This document shows positions 19,001 through 27,522 of a stretch of DNA of 64,000 nucleotides, piece after piece. The notes beneath the pieces are model-generated. The model was not told the DNA's origin. It saw only the letters and a list, made by a program, of their open reading frames with translations, and did no database searches. Position 1 is the first letter of the stretch, and each line of letters begins with the position of its first letter. Both the position numbers and the translations under genes were made by a program. This stretch comes from Mariniblastus sp. (GTDB lineage: Bacteria; Planctomycetota; Planctomycetia; Pirellulales; Pirellulaceae), in contig JAQXDZ010000065.1 of NCBI GenBank assembly GCA_029251085.1, positions 91,428-155,427 on the forward strand, in the 5' to 3' direction.

Positions 19001-21409
19001 GAAACCGTACTGCAAAACTCAACCAATACAGTCTTCGATGTTCTCGGAAACGACACTGATCTCGACGGTGATTCTCTCGTTATTTCAGCCGTTCAGTACA
19101 ACGGTACTGGGATTGTGGTCAACAACGGAAATTCTCTGACGTATACACCGGGTGTCGACTTCATAGGCAATGAGTCAATCGTCTACACCGTCTCCGATGG
19201 AGCCGGCGGCACAGACTCTGCCACCGTAAATGTAACTGTCAATGAGGTTAATCAAAATCCAATTGCCAACGACGATAATGAATCGCTACTGGAAGACTCT
19301 GGCCCAGCGACGATTAACGTGCTGGCTAACGACACCGACGGCAACGGGGATTCACTGACAATCATTTCCGTTAGCTACAGCGGCGACGGCACCGTCACCC
19401 ACGACGGTGTAAACATTAGCTATACACCACTACTTAATTTCAATGGCAGCGAGACGTTTACCTATTCGATAAGCGATGGTAAAGATGGCTCGGACACCGC
19501 CACTGTCACAGTCGATGTGACTCCAGTCAATGATGCACCCGTTGCCTCTAACGATAACGGATCGACTTTGGCTGGAAACGCTGTCACGATCGATGTACTG
19601 ACCAATGACTCAGACGTCGACGCGGGGGACGTGCTGTCAATCAGCTCGGTTTCCAACCCGAATAACGGGACCGCGACGATTAACGGGAACCAGATCGTTT
19701 ACACACCTAATCCAAATTACAGTGGATCTGACACATTTACCTACCTCGTCAGTGACACCGCTGGGGAAACAGATACAGCAACAGTGAACGTCGACGTCTC
19801 TCCGGTTGTCGTTCGTGCTTACGCTGACCTGAATTACGCCAACGGTATGATTTATGGAACAGTAACCGACGGCTCAATCATTGACACCCATCAAGCTGGA
19901 GCTGGACAACAAATCCTCACGGAAGTTGCGATCGATGTAGACCCGGGTAAAAAAACAAAACTTGGAAGTGCACTTGAGTATCACTGGGCATTCCCAGGAC
20001 TAGACGGCGCCACATCGTTTAACGTAGCCGCCAATCAATTCAGCAACGCGGATGATAACTTTCGGTTCGAATACTCTGTAGACAATGGTGGCAACTGGAC
20101 ATCGCTTGGCACCATCAACCAAACCACTAGCTATCAAAACATCACCGTCGAAAATTTATCGATCACAGGAGATGTTTTAGTCCGGGTCATCGACACAGAC
20201 CGATCGCCTGCCAATCGAAGATCAACACCCAACCTTGATTCGATCGTCATCGATCACCTATATTTTGAAACTGCACCTGCCGACTTACGTGAAAAGGTCT
20301 CCGTCGTTGCAACAGCCCCCAATGCAGTTGAGAACGTAGCCAACTCTGGAGAATTTACGATTTCACGCGAAACGACTGCAGGGGACATGACGGTCTTCTA
20401 TACCGTTTCCGGATCGGCAACTTCTAGCACTGACTTTGTCGCTCTCTCTGGTATTGCCGTAATCCCGAGTGGCTCAAGTTCAATTTCCATCGCTGTGAAT
20501 CCAATAGATGATGCCACATCAGAAGGTTCTGAAACCGTCGTCCTCTCACTTACCGAAGACGCAAACTATGATTACCAGATTGGCTCGTCTGATTCCGCGA
20601 CTGTTACAATCGTAGATGATGACATTCTACCTTACACTTATGCCAGCTCGGAAAGCACAGTCAAAGGTAGTATCATCCAGAACAGCTATCTCCAGACTCA
20701 AGGGGATGACAATGTCGTTGAAACCATTGAGGAACGCCGAGAAGGAAAACGTCGCAGACGAGTCACCTTAATGGATCATCGCTGGACCTTCTCAGGAGTC
20801 GACAGCGCCATTAGTTTCCATTTGGATGCTGCCCGAAGTGCTAACACCGAAGGGGATAATTTTTCATTCTCTTACTCAGACGACGGTGGATCGACCTGGG
20901 TTGAGATGGTCGTTGTTAACAGTTCCCAGTTCAACACCTACTCAGTCAACCTTGACTCACCAATCTCGGGTGACATCATCGTTCGCGTTGTCGACACTGA
21001 CCCCGCAACAGTCGGCAATGACAGTCGAGATACTGTGAGTATCGACCAGATGTTCTTCAGTACCCAACCCGTTGGTTCATCGGCGTTCACCCTTGGTGGA
21101 TCAACGCCAACGTCTGGAAACAGGCTGGATGGTCTTGCCGGATTCAGAGAGTCAATGGCGACTGGCAAGACACCAATGTTCTCACTGGCATCATCCAATC
21201 AAATGAATAAAAACAGCAACAGCTTTGTTATAGCTCATCTCCCAGAATCCACACCGCTGGACCAATTCTGGGCCACTACTTCAAGCGACGACCTGCTGAG
21301 CAAAACAGATGATTCAAAAATCGAGCAATCAGCTGATTTAAATAACCGAACTGAAATCACTGACGTATTCAAAAGCGTCGATGACGCATTTTCGGCAAAT
21401 CTGAAGTAA
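16097..21409 (+). CDS. Giant secreted subtilisin-like protease with Calx-beta, SdrD_B-like and cadherin-like modules
   Basis: The protein has 1770 residues. LEPRYLLAA at residues 37-45 is the planctomycete export signature. The S8 domain has Asp189 (VIDEGFQ), His246 (DDHGTH) and Ser417 (GTSMATPH). Next come a Calx-beta module (~490-610), an SdrD_B-like module beginning GTVWNDLNQSGSQDSGD (~613-690), an unassigned beta-rich module, four cadherin-like/Big_9 modules (~870-1240), an unnamed module starting ADLNYANGMIYGTV, a second Calx-beta (~1400-1515) and a second copy of the unnamed module. The many acidic loops suggest calcium binding. It is a paralogue in architecture of the first subtilase but carries different modules. 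It is likely surface-exposed or secreted, acting on polymers or neighbouring cells. Confidence 0.92.
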   Translation: MKKKRSGQKSRQTLSKQEFMRRRQRNRDNSDLNIDRLEPRYLLAASPSFVPNELLVQFLPDTPMVERDTVRGIANATLTHEIHTRTMRATNTGVLERIHLPDNMPVHAAMNMLAGNPFVVAAEPNWIHTAASVSNDPYYTNGTLWGMNSNDTPTAIGPNGTTNAYGIQAEKAWNDGMTGSSSVVVGVIDEGFQYNHPDLINNVWVNPGEIAGDGIDNDGNGYVDDIHGWDFYNDDNTVYDGTGDDHGTHVAGTIGGQGGNGIGVAGVNWDVTMISAKFLGPTSGSTAGAIAAVDYLTDLKVNYGVNVVASNNSWGGGGYSSLLEAAITRGANADILFISAAGNANANNDSGGYYPANYDTTAGAGYDAVVSVASITSSGARSSFSSYGATTVDIGAPGSSITSTLPADTYGSYSGTSMATPHVAGAVALYASQFPNATGQEIREAILSSATPTPSLAGLTVTGGRLDVYAALMSGNPPGVQVNLDAVDADLDEGDSGVTQFTFEISLDEPASSATPVNVTWAVDLANSDVDASDFVAGSAMSGTVTFSDPQNPNALTQTLTLSVQGDLTVEAAEAFEVAILSTSLGELGRDRAAGTILGDDGQIDGTVWNDLNQSGSQDSGDTPAAGVSIYIDGNNDGQLNPGESQQITDGNGGYSFPVNPGSYTLRLDLTANQDQTFPTIVAGTLDPDEYSPGTVLNNVLAPNVVLSGVGASVTNADVTALSTSFNSTGSLSFGSSWGSGYWNTDDADLRVDFANNASSVSIDFISDDSSDYGHLRAYSSAGVLLDEYVTQNLGTGVAETMTISRTGNDIAYVLASGQNGQFGYLDNLAFAAADDGSAAPLNVTVGAEIVTQNDFGVFQTIPNDPPIADDDNLTIAEDSVATTIDVLAGDFDPDGDDLTIIGISNASNGTANIASDGLSVSYTPNPNYNGSDSFTYTVSDGNGGSDTATVNITITSVNDNPVAENDIETVLQNSTNTVFDVLGNDTDLDGDSLVISAVQYNGTGIVVNNGNSLTYTPGVDFIGNESIVYTVSDGAGGTDSATVNVTVNEVNQNPIANDDNESLLEDSGPATINVLANDTDGNGDSLTIISVSYSGDGTVTHDGVNISYTPLLNFNGSETFTYSISDGKDGSDTATVTVDVTPVNDAPVASNDNGSTLAGNAVTIDVLTNDSDVDAGDVLSISSVSNPNNGTATINGNQIVYTPNPNYSGSDTFTYLVSDTAGETDTATVNVDVSPVVVRAYADLNYANGMIYGTVTDGSIIDTHQAGAGQQILTEVAIDVDPGKKTKLGSALEYHWAFPGLDGATSFNVAANQFSNADDNFRFEYSVDNGGNWTSLGTINQTTSYQNITVENLSITGDVLVRVIDTDRSPANRRSTPNLDSIVIDHLYFETAPADLREKVSVVATAPNAVENVANSGEFTISRETTAGDMTVFYTVSGSATSSTDFVALSGIAVIPSGSSSISIAVNPIDDATSEGSETVVLSLTEDANYDYQIGSSDSATVTIVDDDILPYTYASSESTVKGSIIQNSYLQTQGDDNVVETIEERREGKRRRRVTLMDHRWTFSGVDSAISFHLDAARSANTEGDNFSFSYSDDGGSTWVEMVVVNSSQFNTYSVNLDSPISGDIIVRVVDTDPATVGNDSRDTVSIDQMFFSTQPVGSSAFTLGGSTPTSGNRLDGLAGFRESMATGKTPMFSLASSNQMNKNSNSFVIAHLPESTPLDQFWATTSSDDLLSKTDDSKIEQSADLNNRTEITDVFKSVDDAFSANLK

Positions 21410-21426
21410 CACAAATCCCACACGAC

Positions 21427-21463
21427 ACGCCGGATACTAGTCCCTAGTTCCGGCGTTTTTTTT
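21427..21463 (+). terminator. Intrinsic terminator after second subtilase
   Basis: ACGCCGGA pairs with TCCGGCGT (21427-21434 with 21449-21456) and ACTAG pairs with CTAGT inside it, leaving one bulged T and a TCC loop. Eight T follow. The beta-helix gene converges from the other side. Confidence 0.9.
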
Positions 21464-21471
21464 GGCCAATG

Positions 21472-23346
21472 TTATCGACCGCTACTCGGCAAAGCCTCAG
21501 AAGGAGCCTCTATTTGGAACAGGTTGTCAATTATTTTTATATTCACTTCAGGGGTGTTATTAAATTTCAATGGCTTAACACCGAAAGGGTGGAAACACTG
21601 ATTTTCTTTGAGCGTATTTTGGCCAGCCAAATGGAACCGCATCGGACTACACTTGGTTCCCGCGATCACATTCCCCTGAACTAAAATCCCTGAACTTCCT
21701 TGATCCATAAAGATTCCATTACTTTCCGCCCGGCCATGGTTCGATGGAACATTACTAATGTAGTTACCTCGCAGCACCGTCCCTGGCTGCCGACCCAGCG
21801 TGTAAATCCCACCCCCATCTGAGAGCACAAGCATGACATCGTGGATGCGATTATTGCAAATACTGTTTTCCTCACAGCCAGACGGTCGGTCATTCCATTG
21901 CCAGCCGACCGAAACTCCGGAGTAAGGTAGATTAAAAATCTCGTTGCTCTTCACCTGCGTCTGCTTCGCAATTCCAACCCAGACCCCGACGCTACCTAAA
22001 AGTATCTGACCACATCGCGAAATCTGATTACCCTCAATCAAATTCCCACGACAGACAAGCGATCTACCCCTCCGACCTTTCCGCGTCACCGTTTCGCCAA
22101 CCATCACGCCACACCCCCCCACATCTTCGATCTGCGAAGATTTCACAAAACAATCATTCGTCTGCCTTCCGAAGTAAATCGCTCCGCCACCCAGGTGCCT
22201 AAATGTCGATTCCTCAAATCCACATCCCTCTGCGAAACTAACCTCAATGGCAGCTGGTAATCGCAAGTGACTCGATTCCGTTTCAGGATCGAGTTCACGG
22301 AGGTGGGCAGGGACAAGACGATTCTCAAAGTAACTTGCTTGAATTCCACCATAACCACCCGTTGGAAGAGGGCACGCGCTATATGAAAAACAAATCTCCG
22401 AAAACTGAATCCCTCTTACCGGTTCCGCCTCGGTCCCCGCAACTCGAACCAAGGTCGCCAAACTTGGCACCGTTATTGTCATCTGGTTAGGATTTTCTTC
22501 AGCTGTCAGTACAACTCGAACGGTGTTTTGCTTTCGATCGAAAAAAAACTCATTAGGCGCATTCAAAAATGAAACACTATTTTCGAGAAAAAACCTCGGA
22601 TTTTGCTCGAATCCATTGATGCGGAAAAAGTCATGCGGGCCGCCAACTCGCTCGGCCAGCTTAACTGTCGAATTCTTGAAATTAAATTCTTTCACACGCA
22701 CTCGTGAAATTGACCAGTCATGCAAGAGCGCCAACTCCATTCCTTGAGTGGGTCCCGAGTGAGTCAATTGGTTAGAATTAAACCTAAACTCAGTTCGAAA
22801 ATCTCCGAGCGCTTGACGCACGCGAAAATATCCAACATCAGGATCTCTCGCCCGAATCCCCCGTTTCGCATCGATGAACATTTGTCGCGGAACAAACGAC
22901 CGTCCTTCGCTAGCCGCTTGTGGCGTCCCCGCCCTTGGCTCACGCCAAGAAGTTTCCCAAAAACCTCTACGATCTTTTTTCCAATTGCTTAACTGAAATC
23001 CGCCACTGAATACGACTCTTGCACCAGGAGCAGCTTGATAAGTAATTTGCAACTTTCCCGGGGCTGAATCTTCCAGCCCAAACTCCACTGTTTTATTTAA
23101 TTGATAGACACCCTCGGCAAATCGAATTTCTACATCATCCTCGAGACCGTCAAGGATCATTTGCCGCACGATCGCCTGAGCCCGATAAATAGACTGCACG
23201 GGAGACGTCGAAGAACCATCATTTGAGTCGTCACCCGTTAAAGCGACATAAACTGTTCGTGATGCTGCGGCACTCAAATTTAATGAATACGAGACAATGA
23301 CAAGCCACATCACAACGGCAAAGGCCACCGATTTAAAAACTGTCAT
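21472..23346 (-). CDS. Secreted right-handed parallel beta-helix protein
   Basis: The protein has 624 residues with a signal peptide at ~1-28. The mature N-terminus, VYVALTGDDSNDGSSTSPVQ, is the usual opening of pectate-lyase-like/DUF1565-type proteins. The rest has repeated asparagine and glycine turns typical of parallel beta-helices, such as GCGVMVGETV, GVSVGWQWND, GGGIYTLGRQPG and NGIFMDQGSSG. Such proteins usually bind or cleave polysaccharides outside the cell. No catalytic residues can be assigned from sequence alone. An ATG start is at 23346. The gap to the next minus-strand gene upstream is only 25 bp, so it may be cotranscribed with the PAP2 and ThuA genes. Confidence 0.85.
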   Translation of the reverse strand: MTVFKSVAFAVVMWLVIVSYSLNLSAAASRTVYVALTGDDSNDGSSTSPVQSIYRAQAIVRQMILDGLEDDVEIRFAEGVYQLNKTVEFGLEDSAPGKLQITYQAAPGARVVFSGGFQLSNWKKDRRGFWETSWREPRAGTPQAASEGRSFVPRQMFIDAKRGIRARDPDVGYFRVRQALGDFRTEFRFNSNQLTHSGPTQGMELALLHDWSISRVRVKEFNFKNSTVKLAERVGGPHDFFRINGFEQNPRFFLENSVSFLNAPNEFFFDRKQNTVRVVLTAEENPNQMTITVPSLATLVRVAGTEAEPVRGIQFSEICFSYSACPLPTGGYGGIQASYFENRLVPAHLRELDPETESSHLRLPAAIEVSFAEGCGFEESTFRHLGGGAIYFGRQTNDCFVKSSQIEDVGGCGVMVGETVTRKGRRGRSLVCRGNLIEGNQISRCGQILLGSVGVWVGIAKQTQVKSNEIFNLPYSGVSVGWQWNDRPSGCEENSICNNRIHDVMLVLSDGGGIYTLGRQPGTVLRGNYISNVPSNHGRAESNGIFMDQGSSGILVQGNVIAGTKCSPMRFHLAGQNTLKENQCFHPFGVKPLKFNNTPEVNIKIIDNLFQIEAPSEALPSSGR

Positions 23347-23371
23347 CGCAATCGCTCCGGATTTCCGCCAG

Positions 23372-24445
23372 TTATTGTTTACGCCACCCGAAGGCAGGAA
23401 TTGAGATCGCTGAATATTTCTCCGTTAACAGGATCGCTAAACAGGCTACCGCAATTCCCCCGAGCAAATCGACTCCATAATGCCAGGCAAAATAAACAGT
23501 GCTGATTCCGGTCAGCAAAACAAAAAGGGAAGAGATAGCGAGAGTCAGCTTTGAGAATCGAAAATACCAAGCAAGAATAATTACATGTGAAAAATGAAGC
23601 GATGGAAAAGCCGCAATATACATCCACGGAAGAACCACAGCGGTCGCCGGAGTCTCGCCTACTTCGCTTGTCGTTTTTAGTAATCTCGCTTGAAGATCAT
23701 AAGTATTCGGAGAGAGTGTCTCACATGTTGCAGACTCAAAAATAAACGCGGGGCCATAGGCCGGTATTAAAAAATAACTTAATACACCAATGAAATAACC
23801 GACTAAAATGGCGGTCGTCAGTTTTCTCGCCTGGGCAACATTTCCGGCACAGGCCAAGTAGAGAATTGAGATCAACAGAGACGGGGCGAAAGCAAAATAG
23901 ATAAAACTAAAAAAGCCAGATAAAGCATTTGGAAGGAATCGCCTCGCGATCAACCAAACATCATCTCCAAGAATCCAGCGATCAACTTCCCTCAACCAAA
24001 GATCATTCCCGTCATCGCCTCCAATTAAGACTCCCGTCTTAATATGCGTGTAAATCCACGAGCACAGAAAAAACAAAAATAAGCTTCGAGCAATGCAAGA
24101 ATACGCTGCAAGCCGAGTGTCTTGAGTTCCAGAAGCAATTGGGGTTTTGCGTATGGCATTGACCAACTCACGCCCCACGACAAGAACAAGCGTGGCCGCT
24201 ACCGCAACAACAATGAGATAAAAACAAATTTCTAAATAGATCGAAAGATCAAAATTGATGGCTACATTCCAGCGAAAACAGAGCAGCAATGCCACTACCA
24301 GCATTACCAGGCTCACGGTCCAATCAAGCGGCAATCGCAGATTTCCAGACTGGATCGTCGACCCCGATTCTTCGCTATTGTGTGACCTATTTACCATCCC
24401 AGTTTTAGATCGATCTTGTTGAGTGATTAACAAGCGGCAACTCAT
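23372..24445 (-). CDS. PAP2-superfamily integral membrane protein
   Basis: The protein has up to 357 residues with about eight hydrophobic segments. The phosphatase-like signatures are PSLHFSHVIILAWYF, equivalent to the PSxH motif, and AWHYGVDLLGG, equivalent to the final His-containing motif. The first KxxxxxxRP motif is not evident, as in the PAP2_3/inositolphosphotransferase branch. It should transfer or remove a phosphate or phospho-alcohol group on a lipid at the outer face of the cytoplasmic membrane. The start may instead be the Met at residue 17, which still precedes the first membrane segment. It lies in a tight minus-strand run with the beta-helix and ThuA genes. Confidence 0.85.
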   Translation of the reverse strand: MSCRLLITQQDRSKTGMVNRSHNSEESGSTIQSGNLRLPLDWTVSLVMLVVALLLCFRWNVAINFDLSIYLEICFYLIVVAVAATLVLVVGRELVNAIRKTPIASGTQDTRLAAYSCIARSLFLFFLCSWIYTHIKTGVLIGGDDGNDLWLREVDRWILGDDVWLIARRFLPNALSGFFSFIYFAFAPSLLISILYLACAGNVAQARKLTTAILVGYFIGVLSYFLIPAYGPAFIFESATCETLSPNTYDLQARLLKTTSEVGETPATAVVLPWMYIAAFPSLHFSHVIILAWYFRFSKLTLAISSLFVLLTGISTVYFAWHYGVDLLGGIAVACLAILLTEKYSAISIPAFGWRKQ

Positions 24446-24473
24446 CAGCTCTCACAAAAGAAAGCCAATTCCG

Positions 24474-25724
24474 CTATTTAGATTTTACTGCTGACAGCGT
24501 GCCATTGGCAATTTCATCCCCCGCGTCGTTGTAGACATTCAGCGAACCCTCAGCTTGATCACTCTCAAATTCAGCTGCGACTTCGATTGTGAGAGACATC
24601 CCCTCATAATCAACGGTGATGTCGAACTGTAACTCTTTTCCTTTCAGACTCAAATTGGTGAGCTCTCGACTCTCACCATTCGAAATTGATACTCCCGAAA
24701 GACCCGCATCTGTTTTTTTGAATTCCCAAACAACTTCATTTCCGCCCTGCTGCATTTCAACCGAAACATCCCACTTCCCTGTGATATCGACCTCGGATTT
24801 CGAAGGCTCTAAAGGGGTCGCGTCCGCTTCAAGGTCGCCAATCGCATACTGAAATCCTGCGAGGTAATGTTCCAAAATCATCGGGTTGTAGTAAATCTCG
24901 TCACGATGCCCTAGAGAACAATAAAAGATGCGACCCTCTCCATACTTGTCGATCCAGCTAATTGGGTAATTACCATCCTTCCGTTTACCTTTATTTAACT
25001 TCTTGAACCCTGGATCGAGTGTCAGCAGCAACCGACGATCCGATGGCTTGGCAGTATCGGCTCTGAATTGATAAATTTCGTCAGTGATGGTGAACCCTTC
25101 GCCCTTGAATACTTTATTCAGAGGGTGGCTCGTGTCGAGCAAACGAATGGGGACTGGCTCGTGCCAAGGGTGACCATCGAATGCTCCCCCCATCATGTCA
25201 TTGTATTCTTTCCAGTCCTTGTAGGTGTCCGTTGCGGAATGCGTTCCAGCCAGTCCCTTACCTCCACTCACAAAATCGACCAAACTTTTCTTAAGGCGTT
25301 TCTCCCGTTCGAACGCTTTTGCTTTTTCTGTTGGATCCTTGGGCATTGGTTTGGGAAGAAACAATTTCCCAGTCGTGTTCAACATGATCACCGCATCAAA
25401 TTGCTTTAACGATTCCGGCTCGAACATCGAATCATCTTCGCTATGCACCGCCTCAAACGCCCCAGTTTTCTCACCCAGCATTACGATCGATTTAGCACCA
25501 ACGGGAATCGAACCATGGCGAAAGCCACTTGTCTTAGAAAAAACCAATACCTTCCGGGGCTTCTTAGGCTTCGCCATTAATTCCTTGGGAACTGCTTTTT
25601 CTATTTTCGCAACAACATCTGGCTTCACTTCAAACAATTGTGCGTGACTCGCATCAGCATTCAAAAGTATTAACAGCGCTACAACACCACCCAAAAAAGA
25701 CCGCATGCAAAAATGATTCATCAT
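24474..25724 (-). CDS. Secreted ThuA-domain protein with C-terminal beta domain
   Basis: From the ATG at 25724 the protein has 416 residues; a GTG three codons earlier is also in frame. The signal peptide ends near SHAQ. Residues ~40-300 are the ThuA domain, recognised by RKVLVFSKTSGFRHGSIPVG, FDAVIMLNTTG, GGKGLAGTHSATDT and EGRIFYCSLGHRDEIYYNP. The last ~100 residues (starting DITGKWDVSVEM) form an unassigned beta-rich domain. ThuA proteins have a class I glutamine-amidotransferase fold and often occur in planctomycete sugar-metabolism clusters, but their reaction is unclear. It heads the minus-strand run with the PAP2 and beta-helix genes. Confidence 0.88.
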   Translation of the reverse strand: MMNHFCMRSFLGGVVALLILLNADASHAQLFEVKPDVVAKIEKAVPKELMAKPKKPRKVLVFSKTSGFRHGSIPVGAKSIVMLGEKTGAFEAVHSEDDSMFEPESLKQFDAVIMLNTTGKLFLPKPMPKDPTEKAKAFEREKRLKKSLVDFVSGGKGLAGTHSATDTYKDWKEYNDMMGGAFDGHPWHEPVPIRLLDTSHPLNKVFKGEGFTITDEIYQFRADTAKPSDRRLLLTLDPGFKKLNKGKRKDGNYPISWIDKYGEGRIFYCSLGHRDEIYYNPMILEHYLAGFQYAIGDLEADATPLEPSKSEVDITGKWDVSVEMQQGGNEVVWEFKKTDAGLSGVSISNGESRELTNLSLKGKELQFDITVDYEGMSLTIEVAAEFESDQAEGSLNVYNDAGDEIANGTLSAVKSK

Positions 25725-26113
25725 GACTCTCACTAAGGTAAATCAAACTCTGTTATTTAATGCCAGTGCTACATCCTAACCTTCCCGCCCCTTCGAGGGG
25801 AGTCCGTTCCAAGAATTGACATCAGAGAGAAGAAAAAGGGGGCAAAAACAAGGGAACAACAATTAAGTTAACGAGCCTCCGTTCCGCGGGGACTCCGGTG
25901 AAGAGAGCAGAAAAAAACCCCAGTTCCACTTAAGAAATTTAGCATCAAAACACCGATTAAGACCCAACCTCACAGCCTTTGACGTTTAGTATAAATGCAG
26001 CTTCTTTCCTGCTATCGTCACCACTGGGACAATGACTCTGAATAAATTATTTGCTAGTCTGGCTGTCACAGCTTTCCCTTTCCAACTTGCCACGCAAACC
26101 TAAAGGTTCCAAA
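25725..26113. other. Divergent intergenic region
   Basis: About 390 bp between the divergent ThuA and CotH genes. A short CCCCT-TCG-AGGGG hairpin lies near 25790 and a 7-bp inverted pair GGAGTCC / GGACTCC is spread over ~90 bp. No gene or clear promoter is recognised. Confidence 0.5.
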
Positions 26114-27469
26114 GTGAACGGTCACACCATCTTCGCATCACTAATTTTGTCGCTAATCGCACCAGCCCTTTCAATCTTTGCGGAAGACAACGATGCATTT
26201 TGGAAATCAGTTTACAACGACAATCACGTCTTACAAATTGAAATGAAAGTCTCTCGTGAATCATGGGAAACGATGCAACCCAAACGAGGCAATAATACTC
26301 GTGGCCAAGGAAGGTTAGACTCCGCCAATGAATTCGATTACGCCAAAGCTGAAATCACAATTGATGGAGAGCAATTTTCCGATGCTGGCCTGCGATTCAA
26401 AGGAAATTCTTCGTATAGATCCTCTCGAGCAAGCTTAAAAAAGCCATTTAAAATCGACACTAATCGATTTATCAAAGGACAAAAATTGCATGGCCGAACA
26501 AAACTGAATCTCTCCAATGCATTCCTTGACCCGGCTTACATGAAAGAGAAATTGGCCTACGGGGTGTATCGAGCCGCAGGTTTGCCAACACCGCAAACCG
26601 GATGGGCCAATGTCGTTCTTTCTGTCGAGGGAATTGCCGACAAAAAGCCACTGGGCATCTATGTCGTAATCGAGCAATTGGACGAACGTTATTTAAAAGA
26701 AAACCTCCAAGGTGATTCTCAACAGAGCATTTTGACCAAACCGGAATCGCTTGACGATTGGGAATATCTGGGCAAGGAACTTGATGCTTACCAACAGTAC
26801 AACATCAAGATTGGAAAAACTAACACGCCAACAATCCAACGCTTTATAGAAATCATGGAGTTGATTGAAAAATCTTCTGATCAGGAGTTTGCCGATAAAA
26901 TTCAAGACTACGTTGACCTGGAAAACATCGCCGGATACCTGGCTGCTACGAGCCTGCTCGCCAATATCGACAGCTACATTGGCATGCCCCACAATTACTA
27001 CTTATTACTCAACCATCCACAAGACAAATTGAAACTACTGCCTTGGGATGTCAATGAAGCCTTTGGCACCTTCACCCTCTTCGGGCCGAGTGAGCAACTG
27101 ATCAAATGGGAAATCAACCGACCATGGGTCGCACGACGAAAGTTACTGGAGCGACTTTTTGAGACTGAGCAATTCCCCAAACTCTATCGTGTCGCTCTGA
27201 CCAATTTGATGGAAAAAGCGTTCACCGAAAAACAGATGTTTGCACAAATCGATGAATATAAAAATGCACTCACACCGGTGCTCCAAAAACTCGGAAGCGA
27301 CGCATTGGAGCCATTCGCAATGGGTATCGAAGGCGATGCCAGAGGACGAAACCTGGCTGTCGGACGTAGAACCTTAGCAATCAAACCATTTATAACGCAG
27401 CGAATTGAATCGGTCGAAGCCCAATTAGAGGGAGTGGAAAAAGGCGTCTCGCTGTCGCGGCGACGCTAA
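26114..27469 (+). CDS. Secreted CotH kinase-family protein
   Basis: From a GTG at 26114 the protein has 451 residues and a compact signal peptide (hydrophobic IFASLILSLIAPALSIFAED). The frame is open from a TTG at 26051, but that start would put 21 polar residues before the signal. The CotH domain is recognised by LRFKGNSSYR, KPFKIDTNRF, KLNLSNAFLDPAYMKEKLAY, GIYVVIEQLDERYL and the conserved LLPWDVNEAFG. CotH proteins are atypical protein kinases, known from Bacillus spore coats, and are widespread as exported proteins in planctomycetes. The target here is unknown. Confidence 0.88.
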   Translation: MNGHTIFASLILSLIAPALSIFAEDNDAFWKSVYNDNHVLQIEMKVSRESWETMQPKRGNNTRGQGRLDSANEFDYAKAEITIDGEQFSDAGLRFKGNSSYRSSRASLKKPFKIDTNRFIKGQKLHGRTKLNLSNAFLDPAYMKEKLAYGVYRAAGLPTPQTGWANVVLSVEGIADKKPLGIYVVIEQLDERYLKENLQGDSQQSILTKPESLDDWEYLGKELDAYQQYNIKIGKTNTPTIQRFIEIMELIEKSSDQEFADKIQDYVDLENIAGYLAATSLLANIDSYIGMPHNYYLLLNHPQDKLKLLPWDVNEAFGTFTLFGPSEQLIKWEINRPWVARRKLLERLFETEQFPKLYRVALTNLMEKAFTEKQMFAQIDEYKNALTPVLQKLGSDALEPFAMGIEGDARGRNLAVGRRTLAIKPFITQRIESVEAQLEGVEKGVSLSRRR

Positions 27470-27522
27470 CCGATTTCTGCCAAATAATTTAAAATCTTTT
27501 CCACTGGCGAATACGCCTCAAT

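Noticed and set aside
25790..25895. GGAGTCC/GGACTCC pair upstream of the CotH gene
   Set aside because: Only 7 bp over ~90 bp; not distinguishable from chance.
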